From RGIG3002 sp964449325 (GTDB lineage: Bacteria; Bacillota; Clostridia; Lachnospirales; Lachnospiraceae), in assembly GCA_964449325.1 (NCBI GenBank), contig CAYUYJ010000001.1, positions 413,555 through 477,554 on the forward strand: a stretch of 64,000 bases of DNA, read 5' to 3'. Shown here in pieces: positions 18,176 to 26,016 of this stretch. Position 1 is the stretch's first letter, and each line of letters begins with the position of its first letter. The notes beneath the pieces are model-generated. The model saw only the letters and a list, made by a program, of their open reading frames with translations. It did not search any database and was not told the origin of the DNA. A program made the position numbers and the translations under genes.

Positions 18176-18783
18176 AGGCGATACCCCACGCCGCGCACCG
18201 TGCGGATAAAATCTACCGCACCAATCTGACTGAGTTTTTCCCGAAGTCTTCCAATGTTGACATACAGCGTGTTGCCATCGATGTATATTCCCTTTGTCCA
18301 CAGATCTTCAATGAGTTCGTCACGGGTGCACAGTTCTTTCTGCATCAGGCACCATAGGATTCGTGTTTCATTCTTTGTCAATTCCGTATCCTTACCGTCA
18401 AAAACAGCTTTCATGCCCGGCAAATCAAGAGTCAACCCCCGAACGGTCAGCGTATCACTTCCTGCGCTTTTCAGCATTCTTCCGATTCGAGCCAGTAAAA
18501 CGGCGGAATTGTAGGGCTTGCGAATAAAATCATCCCCGCCCACGCCGAAAGCCAGCAGCTCGTCCTCCGGTGTATCTCTGGCCGTCAGAAAGATTACCGG
18601 TGTATCAGAGGTCTGCCGCAGTTTCCGGCAGCGGGTAAAGCCGCTTTCGCCCGGCAGATTCACATCCATCAAAATCAAATCGCAGGGCTGTGTATCCACC
18701 GGCTGATAGCCGTTGGCGCAGAGCAACGTTTTCAGTTCAGTACGTATTGTGTTATCGTCCTCAATTATTAGAATACGCTTCAT
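18172..18783 (-). CDS. bceR: BceR-type OmpR-family response regulator
   Basis: 203 residues, somewhat shorter than the usual 220-230. The receiver has the acidic pair in IIEDDN, phospho-acceptor Asp in LILMDVNLPGESGF, Thr in FLTAR and Lys in IRKPY. The C-terminal winged helix ends YVNIGRLREKL and FIRTVRGVGYRL. I start at 18783 (MKRILIIEDD) with GAGG seven bases upstream. It should activate bceAB when phosphorylated by the next gene product. Confidence 0.9.
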   Translation of the reverse strand: MKRILIIEDDNTIRTELKTLLCANGYQPVDTQPCDLILMDVNLPGESGFTRCRKLRQTSDTPVIFLTARDTPEDELLAFGVGGDDFIRKPYNSAVLLARIGRMLKSAGSDTLTVRGLTLDLPGMKAVFDGKDTELTKNETRILWCLMQKELCTRDELIEDLWTKGIYIDGNTLYVNIGRLREKLSQIGAVDFIRTVRGVGYRL

Positions 18784-18825
18784 TGGATACCTCATTTATT
18801 CTATATAGTCGGTTTCTAACCACTT

Positions 18826-20223
18826 TTATCTCTTTGCAGTGATATCTGCAAAAATTCTTTCAATAATGCTATCTGTTCCGTGAATAAATTCATCAAATTC
18901 CTGATCCACCACCACATCCGGTGTAATGCTTTCTTTGACATCTCCCAGTTTTTCCTGCAGTTTTGGAAGATTATCAAATACAGATGGATAGGTCAGGTTC
19001 AATCCTGTCTGGCGGATACTAAAATGCTTAACCTCTGTATAATTGTGAATTGCCCCACCTGTAGGCATACCATAAGAGGTCACGTCAAATTCATTTTGGA
19101 GACAATCCTCATAAACCTGACATCCCGCTGATGCTGTAAATATACCTAAAATCAAATAAATCTTTTTGTCCTTTAAAACATCTTTATATTTATAAAACTG
19201 ATTCTGTAACATACTACGAAATCCACCCTGATTGAAACGTACATCAATAATCAAATTTGTCAGATTTTCATCCTTCTCAAATTCCTCCATCATTTCTTCA
19301 AAAAACATATTAAATGATGTTTTCGATTCCATACAGCTTAAGTATTGGAAGTAGATGGTATTATGCTCTTTCAGGACACGATAAGAATAATTCTCATTAT
19401 TTCGCATATTTTCCGTTCTCATCTGTTGTGTGAATGGCATATCTTCAAACTTATATGGAAAATATCCATCATTTGCAGGTTCCTTTGTGATTGGTAATTC
19501 AAAGGTTTCTAAACCGTTTTCACCTTCCACTGTAAACGGAATGCCTGTTGCATCCTTATCAATGATTTGTAAATACTTTAACATATTGGGATACATACAA
19601 TAGAGATTAGTTTTTTTTCCACTCATGGTTTCCACCGGACAAACGGTTGCTAATAAATCAAGTACTTCATCCAATGGGCGATTGCCAATCATTGTCACTT
19701 TTTTCCCAATATAGCTTTCCAATGATTTTGGCAGACATAATATGTATAAGTCATCTCCAAACCACCCCACATCCAAGCTATAAAATCCACCATATGGTTC
19801 ATTTTCATAATTTTGATATTCCAATCCCATGTGACACATTTCAGTCGAAGCAACAATTTCGCGAAGTCGGAAATAAGCTGTTACATCATCAGAAATGACA
19901 CCCGCTGAAAGATCGTCACGCATAGCCTGACAACCTTTTTCAATAGTTTCCTTTGGCATTCCGCCCTCTATCCCTTTATTTGTTAAAAGAAGGCTCTCAA
20001 CCTGATTAACACTCTCTGTCCACTTATCAACAAATGCCTCCTCCTGTACATTAGCCTTATTGGTTTCAGCATTCTCTATCATTGCTTCACTATCTGTTAA
20101 TGCAGTTTGTTCAATCTCTGTCTGATCTGTCAAAGCCTTTGGCTCTATTGTCTTTTGTTCGCCACATCCAAATAATAATAATCCCGGTAAAAGACATATA
20201 CCAACCATCCATACCTTTTTCAT
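18826..20223 (-). CDS. S41-like peptidase-fold lipoprotein, catalytic residues apparently lost
   Basis: 465 residues. Signal peptide MKKVWMVGICLLPGLLLFGC ends in a lipobox. A Glu/Thr-rich linker is followed by a tail-specific-protease (S41) core: LTNLIIDVRFNQGGFRSML is the canonical beta strand and glycine turn. Where active members read TASASE, this one reads TASAGC, placing Gly at the nucleophile Ser. The GK of the usual downstream TxGKG is replaced by TGGA, so the general-base Lys also seems absent. Start 20223 is preceded by AAAGGA at nine bases. It lies 42 bases upstream of bceR and may be cotranscribed with it. It may bind peptides or cell-wall fragments without cutting them. Confidence 0.75.
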   Translation of the reverse strand: MKKVWMVGICLLPGLLLFGCGEQKTIEPKALTDQTEIEQTALTDSEAMIENAETNKANVQEEAFVDKWTESVNQVESLLLTNKGIEGGMPKETIEKGCQAMRDDLSAGVISDDVTAYFRLREIVASTEMCHMGLEYQNYENEPYGGFYSLDVGWFGDDLYILCLPKSLESYIGKKVTMIGNRPLDEVLDLLATVCPVETMSGKKTNLYCMYPNMLKYLQIIDKDATGIPFTVEGENGLETFELPITKEPANDGYFPYKFEDMPFTQQMRTENMRNNENYSYRVLKEHNTIYFQYLSCMESKTSFNMFFEEMMEEFEKDENLTNLIIDVRFNQGGFRSMLQNQFYKYKDVLKDKKIYLILGIFTASAGCQVYEDCLQNEFDVTSYGMPTGGAIHNYTEVKHFSIRQTGLNLTYPSVFDNLPKLQEKLGDVKESITPDVVVDQEFDEFIHGTDSIIERIFADITAKR

Positions 20224-20375
20224 TGCATTCTTTCCTTTCATTTTTTATTTTCTAAACCATTCAAATTCAGTAATGATATTTTAGAAAAGAACACTTTGTT
20301 TTTCTACCATCTTTGCATGGAAATTTGTCAACTATAAAGCGACATCACTTTTTAATTTCTATTGTAAATTTTATT

Positions 20376-21428
20376 TTATCGTTCTAAATCAAGAACACGT
20401 TTATGACTTGCACCGAGCAAAGAATCCATTGCATATCGCTCTAATTTTATTCCATCCTTTCGATAAATGTACTCTTCTTCAGCGCATCCCTGTAAAACAA
20501 TTTCCTCATTGCTGTAGCGTTTCACAAACCAGATATAATCATTTCCAATGGCAACACATTTTCCAAGCGTGATATCCTTTGTATTAAATTGTACGTTTGG
20601 TTTTTCATAGGTAAAGTCACAGATAAAGCGACAATATCTTTGCGAATTATCTCCCTGATTACGCAAACGGAAGAACTGTCCAAAAGACTGTATCCCCAAA
20701 TCAAAAGCTTGCATATACATAATGCCACAGTAAATATCCGTGTTCTCCTCTGCAATATTGAAATTATACTCTGTCTGGCTTGTATTTAAGACAATGGTAA
20801 AATAATCTTTTCCAACATGATATTCTGTTCCCATCTGCCAAAGTGTCAAACAACGTTTGATTCCTGCTTCGTCAACAGAAGGCATCTCAATTTCACCATG
20901 ATTCACATAAAACTTATCTATGCAATTCATCCTCGAAAGCTGTTCTCTTGAGAATAATTCTGAAAGCACCTCTGTCAAAGATTCTTCGTTATAAATGAAT
21001 TCCCCGTCCTTATTTTCGAACGCATACCTTGTAATTTCACGAATTATATCACGTTCGCACACAGCTTTACAAGTTTTCTGTTTTCCATATCCTATATATG
21101 CTTTCGCACCCATGACACTCTTGTCTTCATTGCAATAATATATGAGAGCCACACGTTCAGTCTCAACAATCTCTATATTCTTTCCACGATAAACACCACA
21201 AAGAAAACGCTCCCCCTCTTCGGCAAACGTCGTGACATCCAGTAAAAGCGAATCCGTTGATACACAAAAGAACCTACTAATGGCAACAATCTTTCTGATA
21301 TCCGGTATCACCTGATCTAACTCCCATTTGGATACAGTCTGTCTCGACGTATTTAGCACCTCACCAAACTGTTCCTGACTCATTCCATATGCTGTTCGGA
21401 TACTTTGTATCTTATTTCCAAGTGTCAT
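20376..21428 (-). CDS. XRE-family regulator with long unknown C-terminal domain
   Basis: 350 residues. The N-terminal helix-turn-helix reads GMSQEQFGEVLNTSRQTVSK followed by WELDQVIPDIRKIV. The remaining 270 residues are beta-rich, contain no membrane segment and match no domain that I recognise. It lies 150 bases upstream of the S41-like lipoprotein in the same direction, so it may regulate that gene and the bce cluster. GC content is low, unlike the bce genes, so the block is a mosaic. Confidence 0.75.
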   Translation of the reverse strand: MTLGNKIQSIRTAYGMSQEQFGEVLNTSRQTVSKWELDQVIPDIRKIVAISRFFCVSTDSLLLDVTTFAEEGERFLCGVYRGKNIEIVETERVALIYYCNEDKSVMGAKAYIGYGKQKTCKAVCERDIIREITRYAFENKDGEFIYNEESLTEVLSELFSREQLSRMNCIDKFYVNHGEIEMPSVDEAGIKRCLTLWQMGTEYHVGKDYFTIVLNTSQTEYNFNIAEENTDIYCGIMYMQAFDLGIQSFGQFFRLRNQGDNSQRYCRFICDFTYEKPNVQFNTKDITLGKCVAIGNDYIWFVKRYSNEEIVLQGCAEEEYIYRKDGIKLERYAMDSLLGASHKRVLDLER

Positions 21429-21476
21429 TTTTTCTCACTTTCTAAAACTCTTGTAACTTACTGTAAGCATTATTCT

Positions 21477-21878
21477 TTAATATCTCAAAGATGTATCAGC
21501 CGTAATCTCTACCTGATTTCCTTCCGGATCAAGTATACAACTTTCGTAATAGCCATCACCTGTTGTGCGTGGACCACTGATTACTTCATATCCGTCATTC
21601 TTTATTTTCTCTGTAATTCTATCCACATCCTCTTTTCCGCCAACTGCAAATGCAATATGTATAAATCCTGTGCGCTTTCTATATTTTTCTATATCATCCA
21701 TTTCAGTGTTATGCATTAATTCCAACCTTGCGCCATCCTGAAATTCCAGAAAATAAGAACTAAAGCCAATCTCTTCATGCACATATTTATCTCCTGCTTT
21801 TGCGTCAAAATAGATTTCAAAAAATTCTTTCTCTTTTTCCAGATTATTTACATACATTGCAATATGTTCTATACGCAT
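21477..21878 (-). CDS. VOC/glyoxalase superfamily protein
   Basis: 133 residues. Two VOC beta-alpha-beta-beta-beta modules: MRIEHIAMYVNNLEKEKEFF and, near residue 70, GFIHIAFAVGGKEDVDRITE. The metal-ligand positions of glyoxalase I are suggested by IEHIAMYV (His), RLELM (Glu), HIAF (His) and NQVEI (Glu). Start 21878 is set by GGAGG, nine bases upstream. It could be lactoylglutathione lyase-like or a resistance or dioxygenase relative; substrate unknown. Confidence 0.85.
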   Translation of the reverse strand: MRIEHIAMYVNNLEKEKEFFEIYFDAKAGDKYVHEEIGFSSYFLEFQDGARLELMHNTEMDDIEKYRKRTGFIHIAFAVGGKEDVDRITEKIKNDGYEVISGPRTTGDGYYESCILDPEGNQVEITADTSLRY

Positions 21879-22006
21879 AATTTTTACCTCCATAACATCT
21901 TTTGTGTCGTTATATTTTTACTTCTTCTTTTTATCATAATGACAGTCATATATTTCTGCACCACCTGCAAGTGTTCCATTTCGAGTAAAATTGCTATTTT
22001 TTAACA

Positions 22007-22174
22007 TCATTGAAGCATGAAGGCAATAACATTGCTACCAACGAAAGCAAACAATTCTGTATCTTTTTTGATAAATAAAATGGCATACAAGATTGCTCTT
22101 ACAGAAAACGCATCCAAAACCAATCCACCAAACTGATATGTAATTCCAAACATTGGCTTAACAGTGACAAGGAA
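22007..22174 (-). pseudogene. C-terminal remnant of a membrane protein gene
   Basis: An open stretch of 55 codons without a start ends at TGA 22007-22009 and translates as a hydrophobic protein tail including GGLVLDAFSVRAILYAILF and ELFAFVGSNVIAFML. The amino-acid pattern looks like a real membrane protein and not random AT-rich DNA, but the upstream part is interrupted by TAG at 22175-22177. I cannot name the family. It lies in the 430-base gap between the VOC gene and the DUF2268 gene. Confidence 0.45.
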
Positions 22175-22234
22175 CTAATTCAAACTTACCACTGTCAGCT
22201 TATGGATTTGTGTGTGCAAATATTAGAAAACCTC

Positions 22235-22265
22235 TTGACTCTAACGTTACGTCATAGTGTATCAT
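22235..22265 (+). promoter_or_regulatory. MerR-type promoter with 19-bp spacer
   Basis: -35 TTGACT (22235-22240), a 19-base spacer and -10 TATCAT (22260-22265). The spacer carries the dyad CTAACGTTACGTCATAG, the pattern bound by MerR-family activators, which untwist overlong spacers. No merR gene is adjacent, so the regulator is elsewhere or has been lost. It drives the DUF2268 gene (GGAGG before ATG 22310). Confidence 0.75.
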
Positions 22266-22309
22266 ATGACCATGTTCGGACATGAGAAAGCAAAACGGAG
22301 GTTTTAATT

Positions 22310-23218
22310 ATGAATATTACAGCGATTCGGTCTGACCGTATTTATCGTGAAATGATGAACGCGGCACCAACCGAAAAAGACAACATTTATCGGGACGAGC
22401 TGATGAAACCCTTTGAGTCCAAATGGTCGTGTGTTGGTATCCCCCTGAGAGCAGAAACTGATGGCGGTTACGATGTGGTATCCGCTGCTACAATGAACGG
22501 CTTCTATGCTCCGGCGCAGATTACAGAGGAACGTCACGCGGAAATTGATAAAATCAGTAATGAGGCGTTTTGGGCAAACTGCGAAAACAGTATCCGCAAT
22601 ACACTCTCAGGCTTTGAGCAGCACGGAATCAAACTGATGAAGCAGGAGTATGTGTTTACAGTCGTGCTGAGTGATCCGCAGAATCCCATGACCGTTATGA
22701 CAGGCGACTATTGTGGCGATGGTGGGATTCCCGGTTATATCATCGGTTCTATTGTACCGAATGAGCGGTCGCTTTGCCTGCTGCCGGTGGCACTGGCACA
22801 TGAAACAAATCATAATGTCCGCTGGCAGTTCATGCAGTGGAGCAGCCATATCACACTGGCAGATATGATTGTGTCGGAAGGTCTGGCAGAAACCTTTGCC
22901 GCAAATATGTTCGGTGAAGACAAGGTCGGCAAGTGGGTCAGAGAAACGACGCCGGAGATGCTACGGGAAACCGTCAAACCGCTCGTCCGGACAAATCTGA
23001 TGACAAGTGATTTCCAGACACTTTCTTCTTATCTCTATGGCGATGAGATCATGGCTCTGCGAGGAGGTCAGCCCATCGGGATGCCTTATTGCGGCGGCTA
23101 CGCCTGCGGATATGCGCTAATCGGACATTACCTGAAAAAAACAGGTGCATCTATCTATGAGGCGACTATCACGCCAACCGAAGAAATTCTGAAACAGACG
23201 GAGGACTTCTGGCACTAA
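22310..23218 (+). CDS. DUF2268 putative zinc-dependent protease
   Basis: 302 residues, no signal peptide. The zinc site HETNH occurs near residue 164 (LPVALAHETNHNVRW), followed about 25 residues later by VSEGLAETFA, giving the HExxH plus Glu arrangement of gluzincin-like DUF2268 proteins. GGYACGYALIGHYLKKTG near the C-terminus is also a family block. Full-length. Its GC content is clearly higher than that of the flanking genes, suggesting recent acquisition. Expressed from a MerR-type promoter, so it may belong to a stress or drug response. The physiological target is unknown. Confidence 0.82.
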   Translation: MNITAIRSDRIYREMMNAAPTEKDNIYRDELMKPFESKWSCVGIPLRAETDGGYDVVSAATMNGFYAPAQITEERHAEIDKISNEAFWANCENSIRNTLSGFEQHGIKLMKQEYVFTVVLSDPQNPMTVMTGDYCGDGGIPGYIIGSIVPNERSLCLLPVALAHETNHNVRWQFMQWSSHITLADMIVSEGLAETFAANMFGEDKVGKWVRETTPEMLRETVKPLVRTNLMTSDFQTLSSYLYGDEIMALRGGQPIGMPYCGGYACGYALIGHYLKKTGASIYEATITPTEEILKQTEDFWH

Positions 23219-23241
23219 TGAATACTGACAAAAAATAATTA

Positions 23242-23853
23242 TCATGATATTTTCGATTTTTTAAAATGAATGAAAGATAAGATGCCTATAGGAAAAAAAT
23301 ATGCGCACCAACATTCAAGAGCAATTACTCCTCCTTTACCTGACTCACTATCCGCTGTTTGCACAAAAATTCCTGTCATTGGCATAATCAAACATACGAT
23401 AAAGAAAATTCCATGAATTAGCATCAGCCATCTGAGCACCTTATCTGATTTCATTTTATCTTCTATCGTCAGCCCTGTAAAAAATGTTGATAACGCCATA
23501 AATCCATATCCCAGCAGGTCATAATTAAAAATTAATCCGCCCTTATTAAAATCAAGAATTTGTGATGCTTGCGGAGTTAACGTCTCCAATCTAACAGTAG
23601 TTGTCTGTGCAAAATAAACTATTACAATCAATACTGCATAGATTGTCGCAAAAATCACACCATTCAATGCTGCAACTTTTTTGTTGCTTTCACTTTCATT
23701 GTAAAATCCGGAAGTCATCATAATAAAGCCTATAGGTAAAATCATGCATATAAAAAAGCTACCGAAACTAAATTCTATCAGCATACAAACTGCAAAAATA
23801 GCTACTGTTATAGAAACAATAAGCGAACCTGCTCTAGAAATCTTTTCATTCAT
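23242..23853 (-). CDS. Six-helix membrane protein of unknown function
   Basis: 203 residues with about six membrane segments, for example SLIVSITVAIFAVCMLIEF and GVIFATIYAVLIVIVYFA. Start 23853 (MNEKISRAGS) has GGAGG eleven bases upstream; the frame remains open upstream without a ribosome site. It follows a TetR regulator by 130 bases in the same direction and is probably the gene that regulator controls. No conserved motif that I recognise. Confidence 0.65.
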   Translation of the reverse strand: MNEKISRAGSLIVSITVAIFAVCMLIEFSFGSFFICMILPIGFIMMTSGFYNESESNKKVAALNGVIFATIYAVLIVIVYFAQTTTVRLETLTPQASQILDFNKGGLIFNYDLLGYGFMALSTFFTGLTIEDKMKSDKVLRWLMLIHGIFFIVCLIMPMTGIFVQTADSESGKGGVIALECWCAYFFPIGILSFIHFKKSKIS

Positions 23854-23982
23854 ACTAAAATAATCCTCCAACTTAATCCCAATTTCTCTATTCCTGCAAA
23901 CTCGAATCTGTTTGCTTATTGACAAATTCAATATAGGTTATAAATCACATTTTCCCCCACAACACACATATTTACTTATTCA

Positions 23983-24558
23983 TCAATCTGCATCTCCTTC
24001 CAAAAGAATATCGACCAATTTACCGATATATGCGGCTCTATCGTCGGTTTTCGTAAAATCATATCCAAGTAGTTGTTTAACTGTTTCACTTCCTAAAAAT
24101 GCCACCTGCATTGCAGCAGTAAGAATGAATACAAGCATAGATTTATCCTCTTTTGATATACTATTCTTCAAAGACATTGAAAAGCCCCGTTGAGTAAGTA
24201 CAGAATTACAATTCTCCGTATAGTTTTGCAAATCACCCAAAATAGAAACACGGGAAATCGCAGAATGCTCAAACAGGAAATTAAAAACATAAGTTGCCCA
24301 AGCCGCCAAACGCTCCTTGTCAGTCTGAAACTCTTGCTCCACATGAAAACCTACAACTACTTGACCAATAATGCGTTGCACACATTCCGTTATCAATTTT
24401 TCTTTACTTCCAAAATAATAGTTGATTAAACCTAATCCAACATCTGCTTTTGCCGCAATCATTCGGGCAGTAATATCTTTAATACTGCCGTTGTTCTGTT
24501 CAATTAATTCGGTTGTTGCCTCAATAATACGTTCTTTTACATTGACGGTTTGCTCCAT
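23983..24558 (-). CDS. TetR/AcrR family regulator, autoregulated
   Basis: 191 residues. The helix-turn-helix is KDITARMIAAKADVGLGLIN followed by YYFGSKEKLI, as in typical TetR proteins. Start 24558 is set by GGAGG nine bases upstream. Two copies of a 15-base palindrome lie over its own promoter, so it should repress itself and, by read-through, the downstream membrane protein. The inducer is unknown. Confidence 0.88.
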   Translation of the reverse strand: MEQTVNVKERIIEATTELIEQNNGSIKDITARMIAAKADVGLGLINYYFGSKEKLITECVQRIIGQVVVGFHVEQEFQTDKERLAAWATYVFNFLFEHSAISRVSILGDLQNYTENCNSVLTQRGFSMSLKNSISKEDKSMLVFILTAAMQVAFLGSETVKQLLGYDFTKTDDRAAYIGKLVDILLEGDAD

Positions 24559-24570
24559 AAAAAGTCCTCC

Positions 24571-24618
24571 TTGAACATCGTTCAATTCTATTATATTGAA
24601 CAATGTTCAATAAGTCAA
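24571..24618 (-). promoter_or_regulatory. TetR promoter with two operator palindromes
   Basis: Minus strand: -35 TTGACT (24613-24618), 17-base spacer, -10 TATAAT (24590-24595). Operator TTGAACAATGTTCAA (24596-24610) fills the spacer; a second, TTGAACATCGTTCAA (24571-24585), lies just downstream, 25 bases centre to centre. Consensus TTGAAC-N3-GTTCAA. Confidence 0.85.
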
Positions 24619-24792
24619 GACTTTCCATGAATTTTTCAAAAAATGACAATTTAGTAATTATACATCTTGTGATAAGAGAACACATATCCTATTCAGAGAG
24701 ATTCCACATCGTTTAACCGGAAACTGAATCTCTGCAAAAAATAAGGGTAAGATTTTCAAAGTAAGTGGTGAACTTATGGACGAAAGGAATGA

Positions 24793-24811
24793 CCAGAGAG
24801 CAACTCTCTGG
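24793..24811. other. Short perfect hairpin
   Basis: CCAGAGAG pairs with CTCTCTGG over a three-base loop. It lies just after the stop codon of the remnant at 24821-24919 when read on the minus strand and may be its decayed terminator. Confidence 0.35.
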
Positions 24812-24820
24812 CGTTATCGG

Positions 24821-24919
24821 TTACGCTCCCAGACATCTGTTAATTCCAAAGCATTTCTTACCGGCATCCTTTAGTGAAGCTCCGATATGATACCCTTCCG
24901 TCCCATCTATGATTAGAAA
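24821..24919 (-). pseudogene. C-terminal gene remnant (YHIGASLKDAGKK motif)
   Basis: 32 codons to a TAA at 24821-24823, reading FLIIDGTEGYHIGASLKDAG then KKCFGIN. The motif has the look of a conserved protein end that I have seen on mobile-element-associated proteins, but I cannot name the family with confidence. A TGA directly precedes it in frame and no start is present, so it is a fragment. Confidence 0.4.
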
Positions 24920-25038
24920 TCAATCATGAAAAGCTGTACTTTTACTGTATCGTTACATACTTCTGTAACCTGCTCTGTGGTTTCTCCGGTATTGTATATA
25001 CCAACTTACCACTTTCCAATTCATTATTTCTATATTTG

Positions 25039-25137
25039 AATAATCTGTATGCACGGTGGAAGAAGCCGGAAAAGGCGATTGAGTACAGAGATAAGTTTCT
25101 CGGGGTGAAACAATCGGTTTTAAAACAATTAGAATAA
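25039..25137 (+). pseudogene. C-terminal gene remnant
   Basis: An open frame ending at TAA 25135-25137 reads NNLYARWKKPEKAIEYRDKF then LGVKQSVLKQLE. The charged helical composition and preserved stop suggest the end of a decayed gene. No start or ribosome site is associated. Family unknown. Confidence 0.35.
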
Positions 25138-25242
25138 TAATAATTTGTGACGCATAAACTAATACCACCACTAAAAATCCATTTTGACAGCTTTTGCTTT
25201 CAATGGTATGTTATCTTTAGTGGTTGTGCTGCGGAAACTTGC

Positions 25243-25290
25243 GATGCCCGTGGCCAGTGGAGTTTCATGCGTGAACTCCACTTTTTATAC
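25243..25290 (+). repeat. Degenerate repeat copy A with terminator-like hairpin
   Basis: About 48 bases sharing roughly three quarters of positions with 25384-25431. It contains AGTGGAGTT (25256-25264) pairing with AACTCCACT (25274-25282), followed by TTTTT, so this copy looks like a working plus-strand terminator. Confidence 0.5.
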
Positions 25291-25383
25291 AGATATGTAT
25301 GAATTATTTCACATCTTCAATGCTTTCTTTGTTATAACTTCCACCATTATAGCTGATATTGGCTTTATTTTTGGTCAATTTGT

Positions 25384-25431
25384 GATGCACGCAACCAATA
25401 GAGTTCCATGAATGGGCTTCACTTTTTTATT
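25384..25431 (+). repeat. Degenerate repeat copy B
   Basis: Second copy, 141 bases after copy A. The GATGC start, GAGTT core and CACTTTTT end are kept, but the stem is mostly lost. It immediately precedes the truncated transposase gene. Confidence 0.45.
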
Positions 25432-25453
25432 AGAAAAAGTTATTTTACATTAA

Positions 25454-25867
25454 TTGGCGGCTACAAAGATTTATTTAAGCAGTTTAAAGAATGGTTACGA
25501 ATCAGAGGTAACTGTTTATGAATGTTCCGGCTGTCAGGGATGTCCTTATAAAGGTAAATGTACGAAAGCAAAGGGAAACAAACGGCTGTATGTTTCCAAA
25601 AATTTCATAGAGCAAAGGCAAATGTCTTATGAAAACACCATGAGTGAGACAGGAATAAAATACCGTATGAACCGTTCCATCCAGATAGAAGGTACTTTTG
25701 GCGTTCTGAAAAATGATTATGAGTTCCGAAGATTTCTGCTTCGTGGGAAAACGAAAGTAAAACTGGAGATTCTTTTGCTGTGTTTGGGTCATAACATCAA
25801 TAAACTTCATACCAAAATTCAGAAAGACAGACTGGAAAGCCACATGTTTCCGATAAAAACAGCTTAG
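25454..25867 (+). pseudogene. Truncated IS1182-type transposase (C-terminal part)
   Basis: 137 codons representing only the C-terminal third of a DDE transposase. It includes the zinc-like CSGCQGCPYKGKC cluster and the RSIQIEGTFGVLKNDYEFRR block with the last catalytic Glu, both typical of IS1182-type elements. The N-terminal domain and the first two catalytic Asp residues are absent; the frame begins right after a stop codon at a TTG with no ribosome site. The element cannot move by itself. Confidence 0.8.
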
Positions 25868-25909
25868 AAACAAAAATAAAAACAAGAACTTTATTAAAGT
25901 ACGCAAAAA

Positions 25910-25954
25910 GGAGTATCGCTCCATAACTAGATTTTAGTTATTTTGCGACACTCC
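25910..25954 (-). terminator. Composite hairpin, probable terminator of the HipA-like gene
   Basis: Outer arms GGAGTATCGC (25910-25919) and GCGACACTCC (25945-25954) pair fully in minus-strand RNA with one G-U. An inner ATAACTA/TAGTTAT stem stacks on them and TTTTT follows on the minus strand (25905-25909). It also lies at the end of the IS remnant and may act on both strands. Confidence 0.6.
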
Positions 25955-26016
25955 CTTTCTTGTTTGGGAATATATACCCTTTCTATTATTTTTAGTACTA
26001 CTAACTCTATTTGTAT

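Noticed and set aside
25243..25431. Possible CRISPR-like repeats
   Set aside because: Only two diverged copies with unequal structure and no cas genes.
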